A DNA stretch of 64,000 bases from Azospirillum brasilense (GTDB lineage Bacteria; Pseudomonadota; Alphaproteobacteria; Azospirillales; Azospirillaceae): the NCBI RefSeq assembly GCF_007827815.1, contig NZ_VITH01000005.1, positions 124,001 through 188,000 on the forward strand, read 5' to 3'. The notes beneath the pieces are model-generated. The model saw only the letters and a list, made by a program, of their open reading frames with translations, was not told the DNA's origin and ran no database searches. Made by a program: the position numbers and the translations under genes. Numbering within the stretch: position 1 is the first letter of the stretch; each line of letters begins with the position of its first letter. Below are positions 33,132 through 40,765 of this stretch, piece by piece.

Positions 33132-33276
33132 GACGTCATCTCCTTGCCCGACGGGGGTCCGCGCCGGAGCGGCGCGGAAATCAATCCTTTCAATGGGCAG
33201 GCAGGGAGATGGTTCCGCGCTGCGGCAGGCCGGCAAGAGACGGTCCGGGGATCGGCGAACCGGCGGTAACCGGCGG

Positions 33277-33966
33277 TCAGGGCACCAGCCGGTAGCCGCC
33301 GGGCTCCGTCACCAGGATCTCGGCGTTGGACGGATCGCGCTCGATCTTCTGGCGCAGGCGGTAGACGTGGGTTTCCAGCGTGTGGGTGGTGACCCCGGCG
33401 TTGTAGCCCCACACCTCGCCGAGCAGCGTCTCCCGCCCGATCACCGCGCCGCCGGCCCGGTACAGGTATTTCAGGATCGCCGTTTCCTTCTCGGTCAGAC
33501 GGATCTTGCGGGCGCCGCCGTCGGCCAGCAGCAGCTTGCCCGCCGGGCGGAAGCTGTAGGGGCCGATGGTGAAGACGGCGTCCTCGCTCTGCTCGTGGAC
33601 GCGGAGGTGGGCGCGCAGCCGGGCCAGCAGCACCCCCATGCGGAAGGGCTTGGTGACGTAGTCGCTGGCCCCTGAATCGAGCCCCAGGATGGTGTCGGCG
33701 TCGGACGCCGCCGCGGTCAGCATGATCACCGGGCAGCGCACCCCCTCGCGCCGCAGCAGGCGGCAGAGGTCGCGCCCGTCCATGTCCGGCAGCCCGACGT
33801 CGAGCAGGATGGCGGCGAAACCGCCCTCCCGCGCCACGGCCAGCGCCGAGGCGCCGTCCCCGGCCTCCACCGTCTCGAATTCCTCCAGAAGCTGGAGCTG
33901 TTCGGCGAGGGACTGCCGGAGGGCGGTGTCGTCGTCGATCAGAAGGATGCGTTTCGCAAGCGTCAT
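33277..33966 (-). CDS. OmpR/PhoB-family response regulator
   Basis: A 229-residue two-domain regulator. The receiver domain (about 5-120) has the acidic pocket LIDDD, phosphoacceptor Asp in ILLDVGLPDMDG and Lys in YVTKPF. The C-terminal winged helix (about 130-229) has LTEKETAILKYLYRAGG and TTHTLETHVYRLRQKIE. The last residues, VTEPGGYRLVP, are standard. No histidine kinase gene lies next to it, so it is an orphan here. An upstream in-frame ATG at 34008 is less likely because the receiver strand begins right after the chosen start. Confidence 0.93.
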   Translation of the reverse strand: MTLAKRILLIDDDTALRQSLAEQLQLLEEFETVEAGDGASALAVAREGGFAAILLDVGLPDMDGRDLCRLLRREGVRCPVIMLTAAASDADTILGLDSGASDYVTKPFRMGVLLARLRAHLRVHEQSEDAVFTIGPYSFRPAGKLLLADGGARKIRLTEKETAILKYLYRAGGAVIGRETLLGEVWGYNAGVTTHTLETHVYRLRQKIERDPSNAEILVTEPGGYRLVP

Positions 33967-34068
33967 TCGGGGGCGTTCACCGGTGGCTCCGGGCGCGGAA
34001 CTTATCATGGCCCGCGCGGGATTGCCCTAGACTTATCGGAAGGGCCGAAGACAACCGGAAGACAAGCC

Positions 34069-34572
34069 TCAGGCGCCCCACAGGCTGCCCAGCCGCGCGG
34101 CCCCGGCGGCGTCCGGGGAAAGGATGACCGCCGTCTCCGGGGCGAGGGCGAGGTCCACCACCGCCCGCGCCGTTGCGGCGTCCGGCACGGCGACGGCGCG
34201 CGTCAGCGCCAGCGTGCCCTGTTCCAGATGGCGGCGGGCGGCGGCGTCCTCCCCGCTCAGGCCGGGCTCCCGGCAGAGCAGCCGTTCCACCAGCGCGACG
34301 ATCCTCAGGCGCCGGCTGTCCATCGCCAGGGCGGCGGCGAGGCCGGGCAGGGCGCCGCCGTCGACCAGTGCCCGCGCGCCGTCCGGCAGGCGCGACAGCG
34401 CGATGTCCGCCGCCAGCACCGCCGAGGCGTCGAGCCGCGGGTAATCGCCGGGCAGGGGATGCCGCAGGACGCTCTGTCCCTGCGCCTCCAGCGCCAGCGC
34501 CAAGCGTTCCGCGTAGCCGCCCGGCGCCCGGTTGGCGGGGAGGAGGAGATGCAGGGCCGGCTGGTCTGCCAT
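34069..34572 (-). CDS. Glycosyltransferase N-domain-like protein, lacking a donor domain
   Basis: A 167-residue protein that looks like only the N-terminal half of a GT4 glycosyltransferase: LLLPANRAPGGYAERLALALEAQG resembles the acceptor-domain start, and the segment around CREPGLSGEDAAARRHLEQG resembles the HHPL-ETGLS region. The usual nucleotide-sugar-binding second domain is absent. It may be a remnant or a stand-alone domain; the frame is intact. Function is not assigned. It is divergent from ribA. Confidence 0.55.
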   Translation of the reverse strand: MADQPALHLLLPANRAPGGYAERLALALEAQGQSVLRHPLPGDYPRLDASAVLAADIALSRLPDGARALVDGGALPGLAAALAMDSRRLRIVALVERLLCREPGLSGEDAAARRHLEQGTLALTRAVAVPDAATARAVVDLALAPETAVILSPDAAGAARLGSLWGA

Positions 34573-34796
34573 GGCGATGGGTCTCGCGTGCAGGGGAGGA
34601 AGTGAAGACGGCGACCATAGCGCAAGGTGGATTCGCCCGCACCGGCGGCGCTTTGCGCCACCGTTGCACCACCGGCAACGGTGTGGCGCGCGGGATTTGC
34701 TGGACAGGGGTGCGCCACCTGCGCTTTGCTTCCGGCGCTCTCCGACCCATGTCGGGATCTTTCGCCCTTCGGGGCGCAGCACGCGAAGCCTCCGTT

Positions 34797-35984
34797 ATGT
34801 ACGCCGACGCCCCGTCCGACTCCGCCCCGCCCGAAGCCGTCCTGCCCATGGACGAAGCCGCCATGCGCGCGGTCGACCGGGCCACGGCCGCCCTGCGCCG
34901 GGGCGAGGCCGTCGCCATCGAGACCGCCGACGGCAGCGTCGGCGCCGCGGTGTCGGTGGAATCCGTGGCGATCGACGCCGTGCAGCGGCTGGTGCAGCTC
35001 ACCGGCGCCGCGCCGGTCCTGGCCGTCACCCGCCGCCGCGCCACCGTGCTGAAGCTGATGGGGGAGGGCACGGGCGTCGTCGCCCTGTCGCTTCCCCGCT
35101 GCCTGACCGCGGACGAGGCCCACGCGCTGGGCGACCCCGAACACCGCCCGGACGGAGCGATGCCGGACGGCCTGACCGCCACGGCCATGGACCCCGGGTC
35201 GCGCGAGACCGCCGCGGTGGACCTCGCCCGTCTGGCGCGGTTGCTGCCGGCGGCCATCGTCGCCCCGGCCATCGTCGCCTCGGCCACCGGACACACAGCC
35301 GCCGGCCAAACCGGCAGCGCCGCGGAATGGGCGGCGAAGCACGACCTGTTGCTGGTCCGCGCCCGCGACATCGCCGACTATCGCGTCCATGTGGTGCGCA
35401 CGCTGCGCCGGGTGGCCGAGGCCCGTGTCCCGCTGTCCGGCGCCGAGAACACCAGCATCGCCGCCTTCCGCCCCATCGACGGCGGGCCGGAGCATCTGGC
35501 GATCATCGTCGGCACCCCGGTGGCGGGCGAGCCGGTGCTGGCCCGCCTGCATTCGGAATGCTTCACCGGCGACCTGCTGGGGTCTTTGCGCTGCGACTGC
35601 GGCCAGCAGCTGCGCGGCGCCATCGCCGAGATCGCCCGGCAGGGCAGCGGCGTCCTGCTCTATCTGGCGCAGGAGGGGCGGGGGATCGGCCTCGTCAACA
35701 AGCTGCGCGCCTACCGCATCCAGGACCGCGGCTTCGACACGGTGGACGCCAACGAGATCCTGGGATTCGAGGCGGACGAGCGGGTCTATCTGCCGGCGGC
35801 GGAGATGCTGCGCCAGCTCGGCTTCACCGCCGTGCGGCTGATGACCAACAACCCGGAGAAGCTGCGCCAGCTCGCCCGCTGCGGGATCGAGGTGGTCGAG
35901 CGCGTTCCCCACATCTTCCCGTCCAACGGCCACAACGAAGGCTATCTGCGCACCAAGGCGGAGCGCAGCGGCCACATGTTCTGA
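34797..35984 (+). CDS. ribA: GTP cyclohydrolase II
   Basis: A 395-residue protein whose C-terminal half (about residues 195-395) is GTP cyclohydrolase II, which opens GTP to start riboflavin synthesis. LHSECFTGDLLGSLRCDCGQQL carries the three Zn cysteines, and YLAQEGRGIGLVNKLRAY and LMTNNPEKLRQL are standard. The N-terminal half (RRGEAVAIETADG) has the outline of the RibB (DHBP synthase) domain, but key RibB acidic motifs such as DDEDRE are not seen, so it is probably inactive. The ATG at 34797 is preferred; another in-frame ATG lies at 34749. Neither has a clear ribosome-binding site. Confidence 0.9.
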   Translation: MYADAPSDSAPPEAVLPMDEAAMRAVDRATAALRRGEAVAIETADGSVGAAVSVESVAIDAVQRLVQLTGAAPVLAVTRRRATVLKLMGEGTGVVALSLPRCLTADEAHALGDPEHRPDGAMPDGLTATAMDPGSRETAAVDLARLARLLPAAIVAPAIVASATGHTAAGQTGSAAEWAAKHDLLLVRARDIADYRVHVVRTLRRVAEARVPLSGAENTSIAAFRPIDGGPEHLAIIVGTPVAGEPVLARLHSECFTGDLLGSLRCDCGQQLRGAIAEIARQGSGVLLYLAQEGRGIGLVNKLRAYRIQDRGFDTVDANEILGFEADERVYLPAAEMLRQLGFTAVRLMTNNPEKLRQLARCGIEVVERVPHIFPSNGHNEGYLRTKAERSGHMF

Positions 35985-36034
35985 GACGGCCTCTTCCGAG
36001 AATCGACTCTTCGGGGGGCAGGAAACGTCCCTTG

Positions 36035-36053
36035 CCCGGCAGCTCTTGCCGGG
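36035..36053. terminator. Short hairpin after ribA
   Basis: CCCGGCA pairs with TGCCGGG over a 5-nt loop about 50 bases after the ribA stop. It lacks a T-tract, so termination is tentative. Confidence 0.3.
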
Positions 36054-36110
36054 TCGCGGTCCGGACCCGGACCGAAAGCGCCCGATCGGGCGGGATTTCA
36101 GCCCGGAGAA

Positions 36111-36128
36111 CTGGCACGCCGGTTGCTT
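36111..36128 (+). promoter_or_regulatory. Sigma-54 (RpoN) promoter
   Basis: TGGCACG-CCGG-TTGCT matches the sigma-54 consensus TGGCACG-N4-TTGCW at every conserved position, with GG and GC spaced as for -24/-12. It lies 36 bases upstream of the gene at 36164. No enhancer-binding-protein site was recognised further upstream. Confidence 0.7.
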
Positions 36129-36163
36129 AGGGTAGGGCTGGACACCGCGACGGGAGACCGCCC

Positions 36164-37153
36164 ATGGCCATCGACGCCACCACCATCGACGCCGCCGCCG
36201 CTCCGCGGCCGGTGCAGCGCGATCGGTCGCCGGCCCAAGCGGCACCCGCCCTCACGGTGATGGAAAGCCGGGACAGCCCCGACCGGTACGAGGCCGAGGC
36301 CGAGATGTCCTTCGGCGACTTCCTGGACATCATCAACCCGCTTCAGCACATCCCCCTCGTCAACACCGTCTACCGCGAGATCACCGGCGACACGATCAAG
36401 CCGTCGTCGAAGGTCATCGGCGGCATCCTGTTCGGCGGCCCGCTGGGCGGCATGGCGTCCATCGCCAACGCGGTGGTGGAGCAGGCCCAGGGCAAGGACA
36501 TCGGCGGGCAGATCATGGCGTCGCTCGGCTTCGACGGGGACACCGCCACCGGCCACACTCCCCCCGGCACTTCCGGAGCCACCGCGATGGCCGCCCTGCC
36601 GGACTCCGCCACCGGAACCTCGACGCCGGCCGTGGCCGCTGCGGCGGCGGACGCCCAGCCGGCCCGCACCGTCACCGCGGAGTTGCCGGACGCCAAGCGG
36701 TCCACGGCCCCGTCGCACGGGGTGGGGGCGGCGATGGGCGGGTCCGGGCGCGATGGCCTGACGGACACGCCGCATCCCTCGCGCATGCCGGCGCGCGACA
36801 CCCCGCTGGCGAACAGCCTGATGGCCAAATACGCCGCCAAGCCGCACCCCTCCACCATCGGCTTCGCCGCCGCCGCGGCCCCCTCCGGCGCCCGGAAGGC
36901 CGCGGAGGCCCAGGCGCCCGCGGCTCAACCGGACGCCGCAACCGGAACCGGAGCCGCGGCCGCGCCGACCAACGCGGCCGCGCAGGCGAACGCCGCCCCG
37001 GCGAACACGCCGCCGACGGCGGCCAACAGCAACGCGTTCGCGCCCGTGACACCGGACATGCTGTCTGAGACGATGATGCGCAACCTGGCCAAGTACGAGC
37101 AGGGCCGGCGGGCTGCACAGACCCAGGCGCCCAGCCTGCGGGTGTCGGGCTGA
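36164..37153 (+). CDS. Conserved-looking protein of unknown function, Ala/Pro-rich
   Basis: A 329-residue protein that I cannot assign to a named family. An ordered core at about residues 45-125 includes EMSFGDFLDIINPLQHIPLV, ITGDTIKP and a Gly-rich GGILFGGPLGGMASIANAV. This motif is, to my knowledge, shared with other Rhodospirillales proteins. The rest is low-complexity (Ala, Thr, Pro) and probably disordered, ending in AFAPVTPDMLSETMMRNL. No signal peptide is evident. A consensus sigma-54 promoter precedes it. The L,D-transpeptidase-like gene follows after 36 bp, so an envelope role is possible. Confidence 0.6.
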   Translation: MAIDATTIDAAAAPRPVQRDRSPAQAAPALTVMESRDSPDRYEAEAEMSFGDFLDIINPLQHIPLVNTVYREITGDTIKPSSKVIGGILFGGPLGGMASIANAVVEQAQGKDIGGQIMASLGFDGDTATGHTPPGTSGATAMAALPDSATGTSTPAVAAAAADAQPARTVTAELPDAKRSTAPSHGVGAAMGGSGRDGLTDTPHPSRMPARDTPLANSLMAKYAAKPHPSTIGFAAAAAPSGARKAAEAQAPAAQPDAATGTGAAAAPTNAAAQANAAPANTPPTAANSNAFAPVTPDMLSETMMRNLAKYEQGRRAAQTQAPSLRVSG

Positions 37154-37189
37154 GCGTCATGAAGCCCGGCTGCGGGTGAAGGAAGGGCG

Positions 37190-37711
37190 ATGGAGATCAC
37201 GGTTCGTCTTGAGGATCCGCCGTCCGAAGGCCGTCTCGACTGGCCCGGCGGGTCGTTCCGCTGCGTGCTGGGCCGCGGCGGCATCCGCGCCGACAAGCGG
37301 GAGGGCGACGGCGCCACCCCGGTCGGCCGCTTCGCGCTGCGCCGCGTGCTGTGGCGCCCCGACCGGCTGGAGCGGCCCGAGACTGGTCTGCCGGCCTCGC
37401 CCATCGCGCCCGACGACGGCTGGTGCGACGATCCGGCCGACCCCGCCTACAACCGTCCGGTCAAGCGCCCCTGCGCCGCCAGCCACGAGGAGCTGTGGCG
37501 CGACGACCATGTCTACGACGTCATCGTGGTGATGGGGCACAACGACGACCCGGTGGTGCCGGGCCTGGGCAGCGCCGTGTTCATGCATGTGGCGCGGCCC
37601 GACCGGGCGCCCACGGCGGGCTGCGTCGCGCTTCCCCTGCCGGACCTGCTGCGTCTTCTCAAGGACTGCGCGCCGGGCACCGCGCTGACCGTGACGGACC
37701 CGGTGGGCTAG
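37190..37711 (+). CDS. L,D-transpeptidase family protein (YkuD-like catalytic core)
   Basis: A 173-residue protein. The active-site motif is recognisable: His in FMHVARPD and the nucleophile Cys in PTAGCVALPLPDLL, matching H-x(n)-S/T-x-G-C. GRGGIRADKREGDGATPVGRFAL is the standard N-terminal strand region of the short YkuD-type proteins. No signal peptide or lipobox is seen. These enzymes form 3-3 peptidoglycan cross-links or attach proteins to the wall when exported. The start has AAGGGCG upstream. Confidence 0.86.
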   Translation: MEITVRLEDPPSEGRLDWPGGSFRCVLGRGGIRADKREGDGATPVGRFALRRVLWRPDRLERPETGLPASPIAPDDGWCDDPADPAYNRPVKRPCAASHEELWRDDHVYDVIVVMGHNDDPVVPGLGSAVFMHVARPDRAPTAGCVALPLPDLLRLLKDCAPGTALTVTDPVG

Positions 37712-37717
37712 GCGGCG

Positions 37718-38425
37718 CTAACCGGCGGCGGGGGTGGGGCGGGCGCCGAAGATCGCCGTGCCGACCCGCACATGGGTGGCGCCGAAGCGGATCGCCGTCT
37801 CGTAATCGCCGCTCATCCCCATGCTGACCTCGGGCAGGCCGGCGCGCCGCGCCATGTCGGCGAGCAGGGCGAAATGCATCGCCGGTTCCTCGTCCACCGG
37901 CGGGATGCACATCAGGCCGCTCACCGGCAGCGTCCAATTGTCCCGGCAGGCCGCCAGGAAACCGTCCAGCTCCGCCGGGGGAATGCCGGCCTTCTGCGGT
38001 TCCTCGCCGGTGTTGACCTCGATCAGGCAGCGCGGGCGGCGCCCGCTGCGTGCCATCTCCTCGGCGAGCGCCTCGGCCAGCTTGGGCCGGTCCACCGTCT
38101 GGATCACGTCGAACAGGGCCACCGCGTCCTTGACCTTGTTGGTCTGGAGCGGGCCGATCAGGTGCAGCTCCAGGTCCGGGAAGCGCTCGCGCAGGGCGGG
38201 GAACTTCGCTTTGGCCTCCTGCACGCGGTTCTCTCCGAACACGCGCTGGCCGGCGGCCAGGGCCTCCTCCACCGCCTCGACCGGATGGGTCTTCGAGACG
38301 GCGACCAGGGTCACCGCACCGGCATCGCGCCCGCCGGCGGCGCAGCCTTCCCGGATGGAGCGGCGGACGGCCTCCAGCCGGGTCGTGACGGTGCCGTCTG
38401 ATGGATCGGTGTGCGAAGCGGACAT
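37718..38425 (-). CDS. YggS-family pyridoxal-phosphate homeostasis protein
   Basis: A 235-residue alanine-racemase-fold protein that binds PLP and maintains vitamin B6 balance without a known reaction. The Schiff-base Lys is in LVAVSKTHP, and GENRVQEAKAK, HLIGPLQTNKVK, IEVNTGEEPQKAG and MGMSGDYETAIRFGATHVRVGTAIFG are all present. The ATG at 38425 gives the usual length. It is convergent with the L,D-transpeptidase-like gene, 6 bases away. Confidence 0.94.
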   Translation of the reverse strand: MSASHTDPSDGTVTTRLEAVRRSIREGCAAGGRDAGAVTLVAVSKTHPVEAVEEALAAGQRVFGENRVQEAKAKFPALRERFPDLELHLIGPLQTNKVKDAVALFDVIQTVDRPKLAEALAEEMARSGRRPRCLIEVNTGEEPQKAGIPPAELDGFLAACRDNWTLPVSGLMCIPPVDEEPAMHFALLADMARRAGLPEVSMGMSGDYETAIRFGATHVRVGTAIFGARPTPAAG

Positions 38426-38538
38426 GGCCGTCCTCCCCCCTTTGTGCTGCCCCGGCTGCGGCGCCTGCCTGTACAGGGACCGGAGGGCGTGGTAACGGAC
38501 GGACCGACGAAACGCAAGCACCCCGAGGAGAACACGGC

Positions 38539-39087
38539 ATGCGTGGTTGGATGCGTCCCCTGATCCTGTCGGCGCTGATTCTGGGGGCCGCGCCGTTCAC
38601 GGCCGGCAGCGCCCTTGCCCAGAGCACCGGTGGCCAGAACGCCGGGAGCCAGAATGGCGGGAAGCCCGCCGCCGGCAAGGAAGCTCCGAAGGAGGCTCCG
38701 AAGACGGTGGCCGGATCGGCCATCGCCCAGGCGCCCTTCGCCGTGCAACCGTTCCCGCTGCAGGACGACGGCACCTACAAGGAATTCTTGGGCGCGGCGG
38801 CCGCCGACCTCAACCGGCGCTGCACCAAGCAGGAAAATTACGGTTGGGAGTTCAAGAAGGACGACGACGCCCGCCGCGACCAGATCCTGGAGTCCACCCT
38901 GGGCGGCTTCCGCAAGGCCGGCTGGAAGCTGGGCGAGGTGAAGGTCCGCTCCGTCCGCGATCCGGGGACAACCGCCTACACGGCGGAGAAGGCCAAGCAG
39001 CGCCTGCTCGCCGTCTGGACGCCGATGGAGGACGCGGCGATCCTGTTGCTCTGCGAGACCGAAGCGGCGCCCGCGACCAAGAAGTAG
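38539..39087 (+). CDS. Secreted protein of unknown function
   Basis: A 182-residue exported protein. A signal peptide ends near GSALAQS (about residue 28), followed by a Gly/Lys/Pro/Ala linker and a folded part from about residue 70 (FPLQDDGTYKEFLGAAAADLNRRCTKQENYGWEF). Two cysteines (RRCTK and LLCETE) could pair. The pattern with GWKL and AVWTP is not recognised. A strong GAGGAG precedes the ATG. It is a single gene with a bidirectional terminator. Confidence 0.65.
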   Translation: MRGWMRPLILSALILGAAPFTAGSALAQSTGGQNAGSQNGGKPAAGKEAPKEAPKTVAGSAIAQAPFAVQPFPLQDDGTYKEFLGAAAADLNRRCTKQENYGWEFKKDDDARRDQILESTLGGFRKAGWKLGEVKVRSVRDPGTTAYTAEKAKQRLLAVWTPMEDAAILLLCETEAAPATKK

Positions 39088-39098
39088 CGGGCCAAGGC

Positions 39099-39147
39099 CA
39101 AAGGAAAACGGCGCCAAAGGAAAACGGCGCCCAAAGGAAAACGGCGG
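39099..39147. repeat. Triplicated 16-mer merging into a terminator
   Basis: CAAAGGAAAACGGCGC occurs at 39099 and 39115, and CAAAGGAAAACGGCGG at 39132. The last copy supplies the first arm of the hairpin at 39140. On the minus strand each copy reads as ...CGCCGTTTTCC, so the array also provides a T-rich tract for the convergent porin transcript. Confidence 0.7.
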
Positions 39148-39177
39148 CGGATGGGTATCCGCCGCCGTTCTCTTTTT
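39140..39177. terminator. Bidirectional terminator
   Basis: A 13-bp perfect stem (AACGGCGGCGGAT / ATCCGCCGCCGTT) with a GGGT loop. TCTCTTTTT follows on the plus strand and TTTTCC on the minus strand, serving the secreted-protein gene and the porin. Confidence 0.8.
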
Positions 39178-39195
39178 CAACGGGCGTCAGGCCGA

Positions 39196-40353
39196 TCAGA
39201 AGGCCAGACGGGTGTCGATCATGATGATGTGCGCGCGGTCGTCGGGGTTGATGCCGCCGTTGTCCAGCGTCGTCATCTTCGAGTCGAGGTCGAGGTAGCT
39301 GTACTCCAGGCCCGTGGTCAGGCCGGGCGCGATGGTGTAGGTCACGCCGGCCTGATACAGCTCGGCCTTGACCGGGGCCACGAAGCCGGTGTTCGGGCTG
39401 GTGCCGTTGGAGCGCGACTGCGAGTAGTTGGCGGCCAGGATGAACGGGCCGGTGGCGTACTGGGCGCCGACGATCCAGATGTCCTGCTTCTCCTTCACGG
39501 TCAGCGACTTGTCGTAGCCGCTGTCGCCGCTGTAGGCATAGCTGCCGCCGATCTTGAAGTCGCCGTAGCCGACGTTCAGGCCGGCGTGGACCGAGCTGAG
39601 CTTCTCGAAGCGGGTGGCGCCGACGCCGACGCCGTCATCGACCGCATCGCCGAACTGGTAGAAGGCGCTGGCCGCGACGCTGAAGCCGCCGAACTCGTTG
39701 GTGTAGGTGCCGCCGGCCTCGACGACGTCCTGGAAGCCGCCGTTGTCCTGGCGGCGGTTGATCGAGGTGTGCGAGTCGCCGGTGCGCGGCGTGTAGGAGA
39801 CGCCGCCCTGGAAGCCGGCGATGGTCGGGGTCAGGTAGATCACCTTGGTGCCGACGTCGCCCGACGCGAAGGCGCGGAAGTTGTTGGTGGTGGTCGGCAG
39901 CAGCGAGTAGGTCTGCGAACCGCCCAGGAACTCCACCGTGTTGTTGTCCGGACCGCCGGCGATGCCTTCGACGTTCGGACCGATGATGCCGAACTCATCC
40001 GACAGGCCGTTGATCGTGCCGGCCTGCAGGGTGCCGAAGCCGCTGTTCACGAAGATGAAGGCGCGGTCGGCGTCCATGGTGCGGACGTTGCCGGTGCCGT
40101 TGGCGGCGCGCATGCGCACGCGGCCGCCGTACTCCAGCCCGTTGTCGGCCGTGGCGACCGGCGTGACGATCACGCGGAAGCGGTTGGCGAACTCCGTCGA
40201 GCGGGTGTCCTGGTCACGATCCTGATTGACGTAGGCGCCCTGGAAGAACGCGTCGCCGCCGATCTTGACTTCGAACTTGGTCTGGGCGGAAGCCACGCCG
40301 CTGCAGGCGATGATCGCGATGGCGGCGCAGCCCGTAACAAGAGAACGCTTCAT
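39196..40353 (-). CDS. Outer-membrane porin
   Basis: A 385-residue beta-barrel porin of the alphaproteobacterial type. A signal peptide ends at SGVASAQT, followed by KFEVKIGGDAFFQGAYVNQDRD and the shared DNGLEYGGRVRMRAANG. Many aromatic-terminated strands follow, and the protein ends in the outer-membrane signature Phe (TRLAF). It is paralogous to the gene at 40766. It should form a trimeric diffusion channel; selectivity is unknown. The 360-bp leader suggests regulation. Confidence 0.9.
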   Translation of the reverse strand: MKRSLVTGCAAIAIIACSGVASAQTKFEVKIGGDAFFQGAYVNQDRDQDTRSTEFANRFRVIVTPVATADNGLEYGGRVRMRAANGTGNVRTMDADRAFIFVNSGFGTLQAGTINGLSDEFGIIGPNVEGIAGGPDNNTVEFLGGSQTYSLLPTTTNNFRAFASGDVGTKVIYLTPTIAGFQGGVSYTPRTGDSHTSINRRQDNGGFQDVVEAGGTYTNEFGGFSVAASAFYQFGDAVDDGVGVGATRFEKLSSVHAGLNVGYGDFKIGGSYAYSGDSGYDKSLTVKEKQDIWIVGAQYATGPFILAANYSQSRSNGTSPNTGFVAPVKAELYQAGVTYTIAPGLTTGLEYSYLDLDSKMTTLDNGGINPDDRAHIIMIDTRLAF

Positions 40354-40710
40354 TGATGGTCCATCCTTCTAGCAGGCCCCCAAGGAGACCGGAGCCGTGC
40401 GGTTGTGCTTCCCACCAACTACTAAGCCACTCGTTCCTTTACCCGGCAAGGGTGATTCAGCAGGGAATTCGGTTCAACTGTAACACAGTTGCCATTCCGA
40501 CACAGTCATAAGTAACTGAAAGCTATTGGTTTTTCCCGCATGCCGTAAATATAGCACATTGCTTGACGAGATTTTGGGCGCAGTGAACAAAGTTTGCGCA
40601 CGCGAACGCGCCCTGTCGAACCCCGTCGGGCAACGGGGCGGGAGGCGAACGACGCAAGGAAAAGGCGAAACGCCGGCAACCCGGGCCCGGCAACCCAGGC
40701 GATGCGCAAA
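40354..40710. promoter_or_regulatory. AT-rich intergenic region upstream of the first porin
   Basis: A 357-bp region with a clearly AT-rich part (40385-40590). It contains CAACTGT-AAC-ACAGTTG, a perfect 7-bp-arm palindrome at 40475-40491, about 120 bp upstream of the porin start, which may be an operator. No -10/-35 pair could be assigned with confidence. Confidence 0.45.
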
Positions 40711-40742
40711 GAAAAAGGGCGGTGGCCGAAGCCACCGCCCTT
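40711..40742 (-). terminator. Rho-independent terminator of the second porin
   Basis: A 12-bp perfect stem, AAGGGCGGTGGC with its complement and a four-base loop; on the minus strand it is followed by a TTTTTCTTT tract. It lies 24 bases after the porin stop. Confidence 0.85.
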
Positions 40743-40765
40743 CTCCATCCACGGATGACCGCAGA

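Noticed and set aside
39099..39147. Short direct repeats as a CRISPR array
   Set aside because: The units are contiguous without spacers and no cas genes are present; they lead into a terminator.
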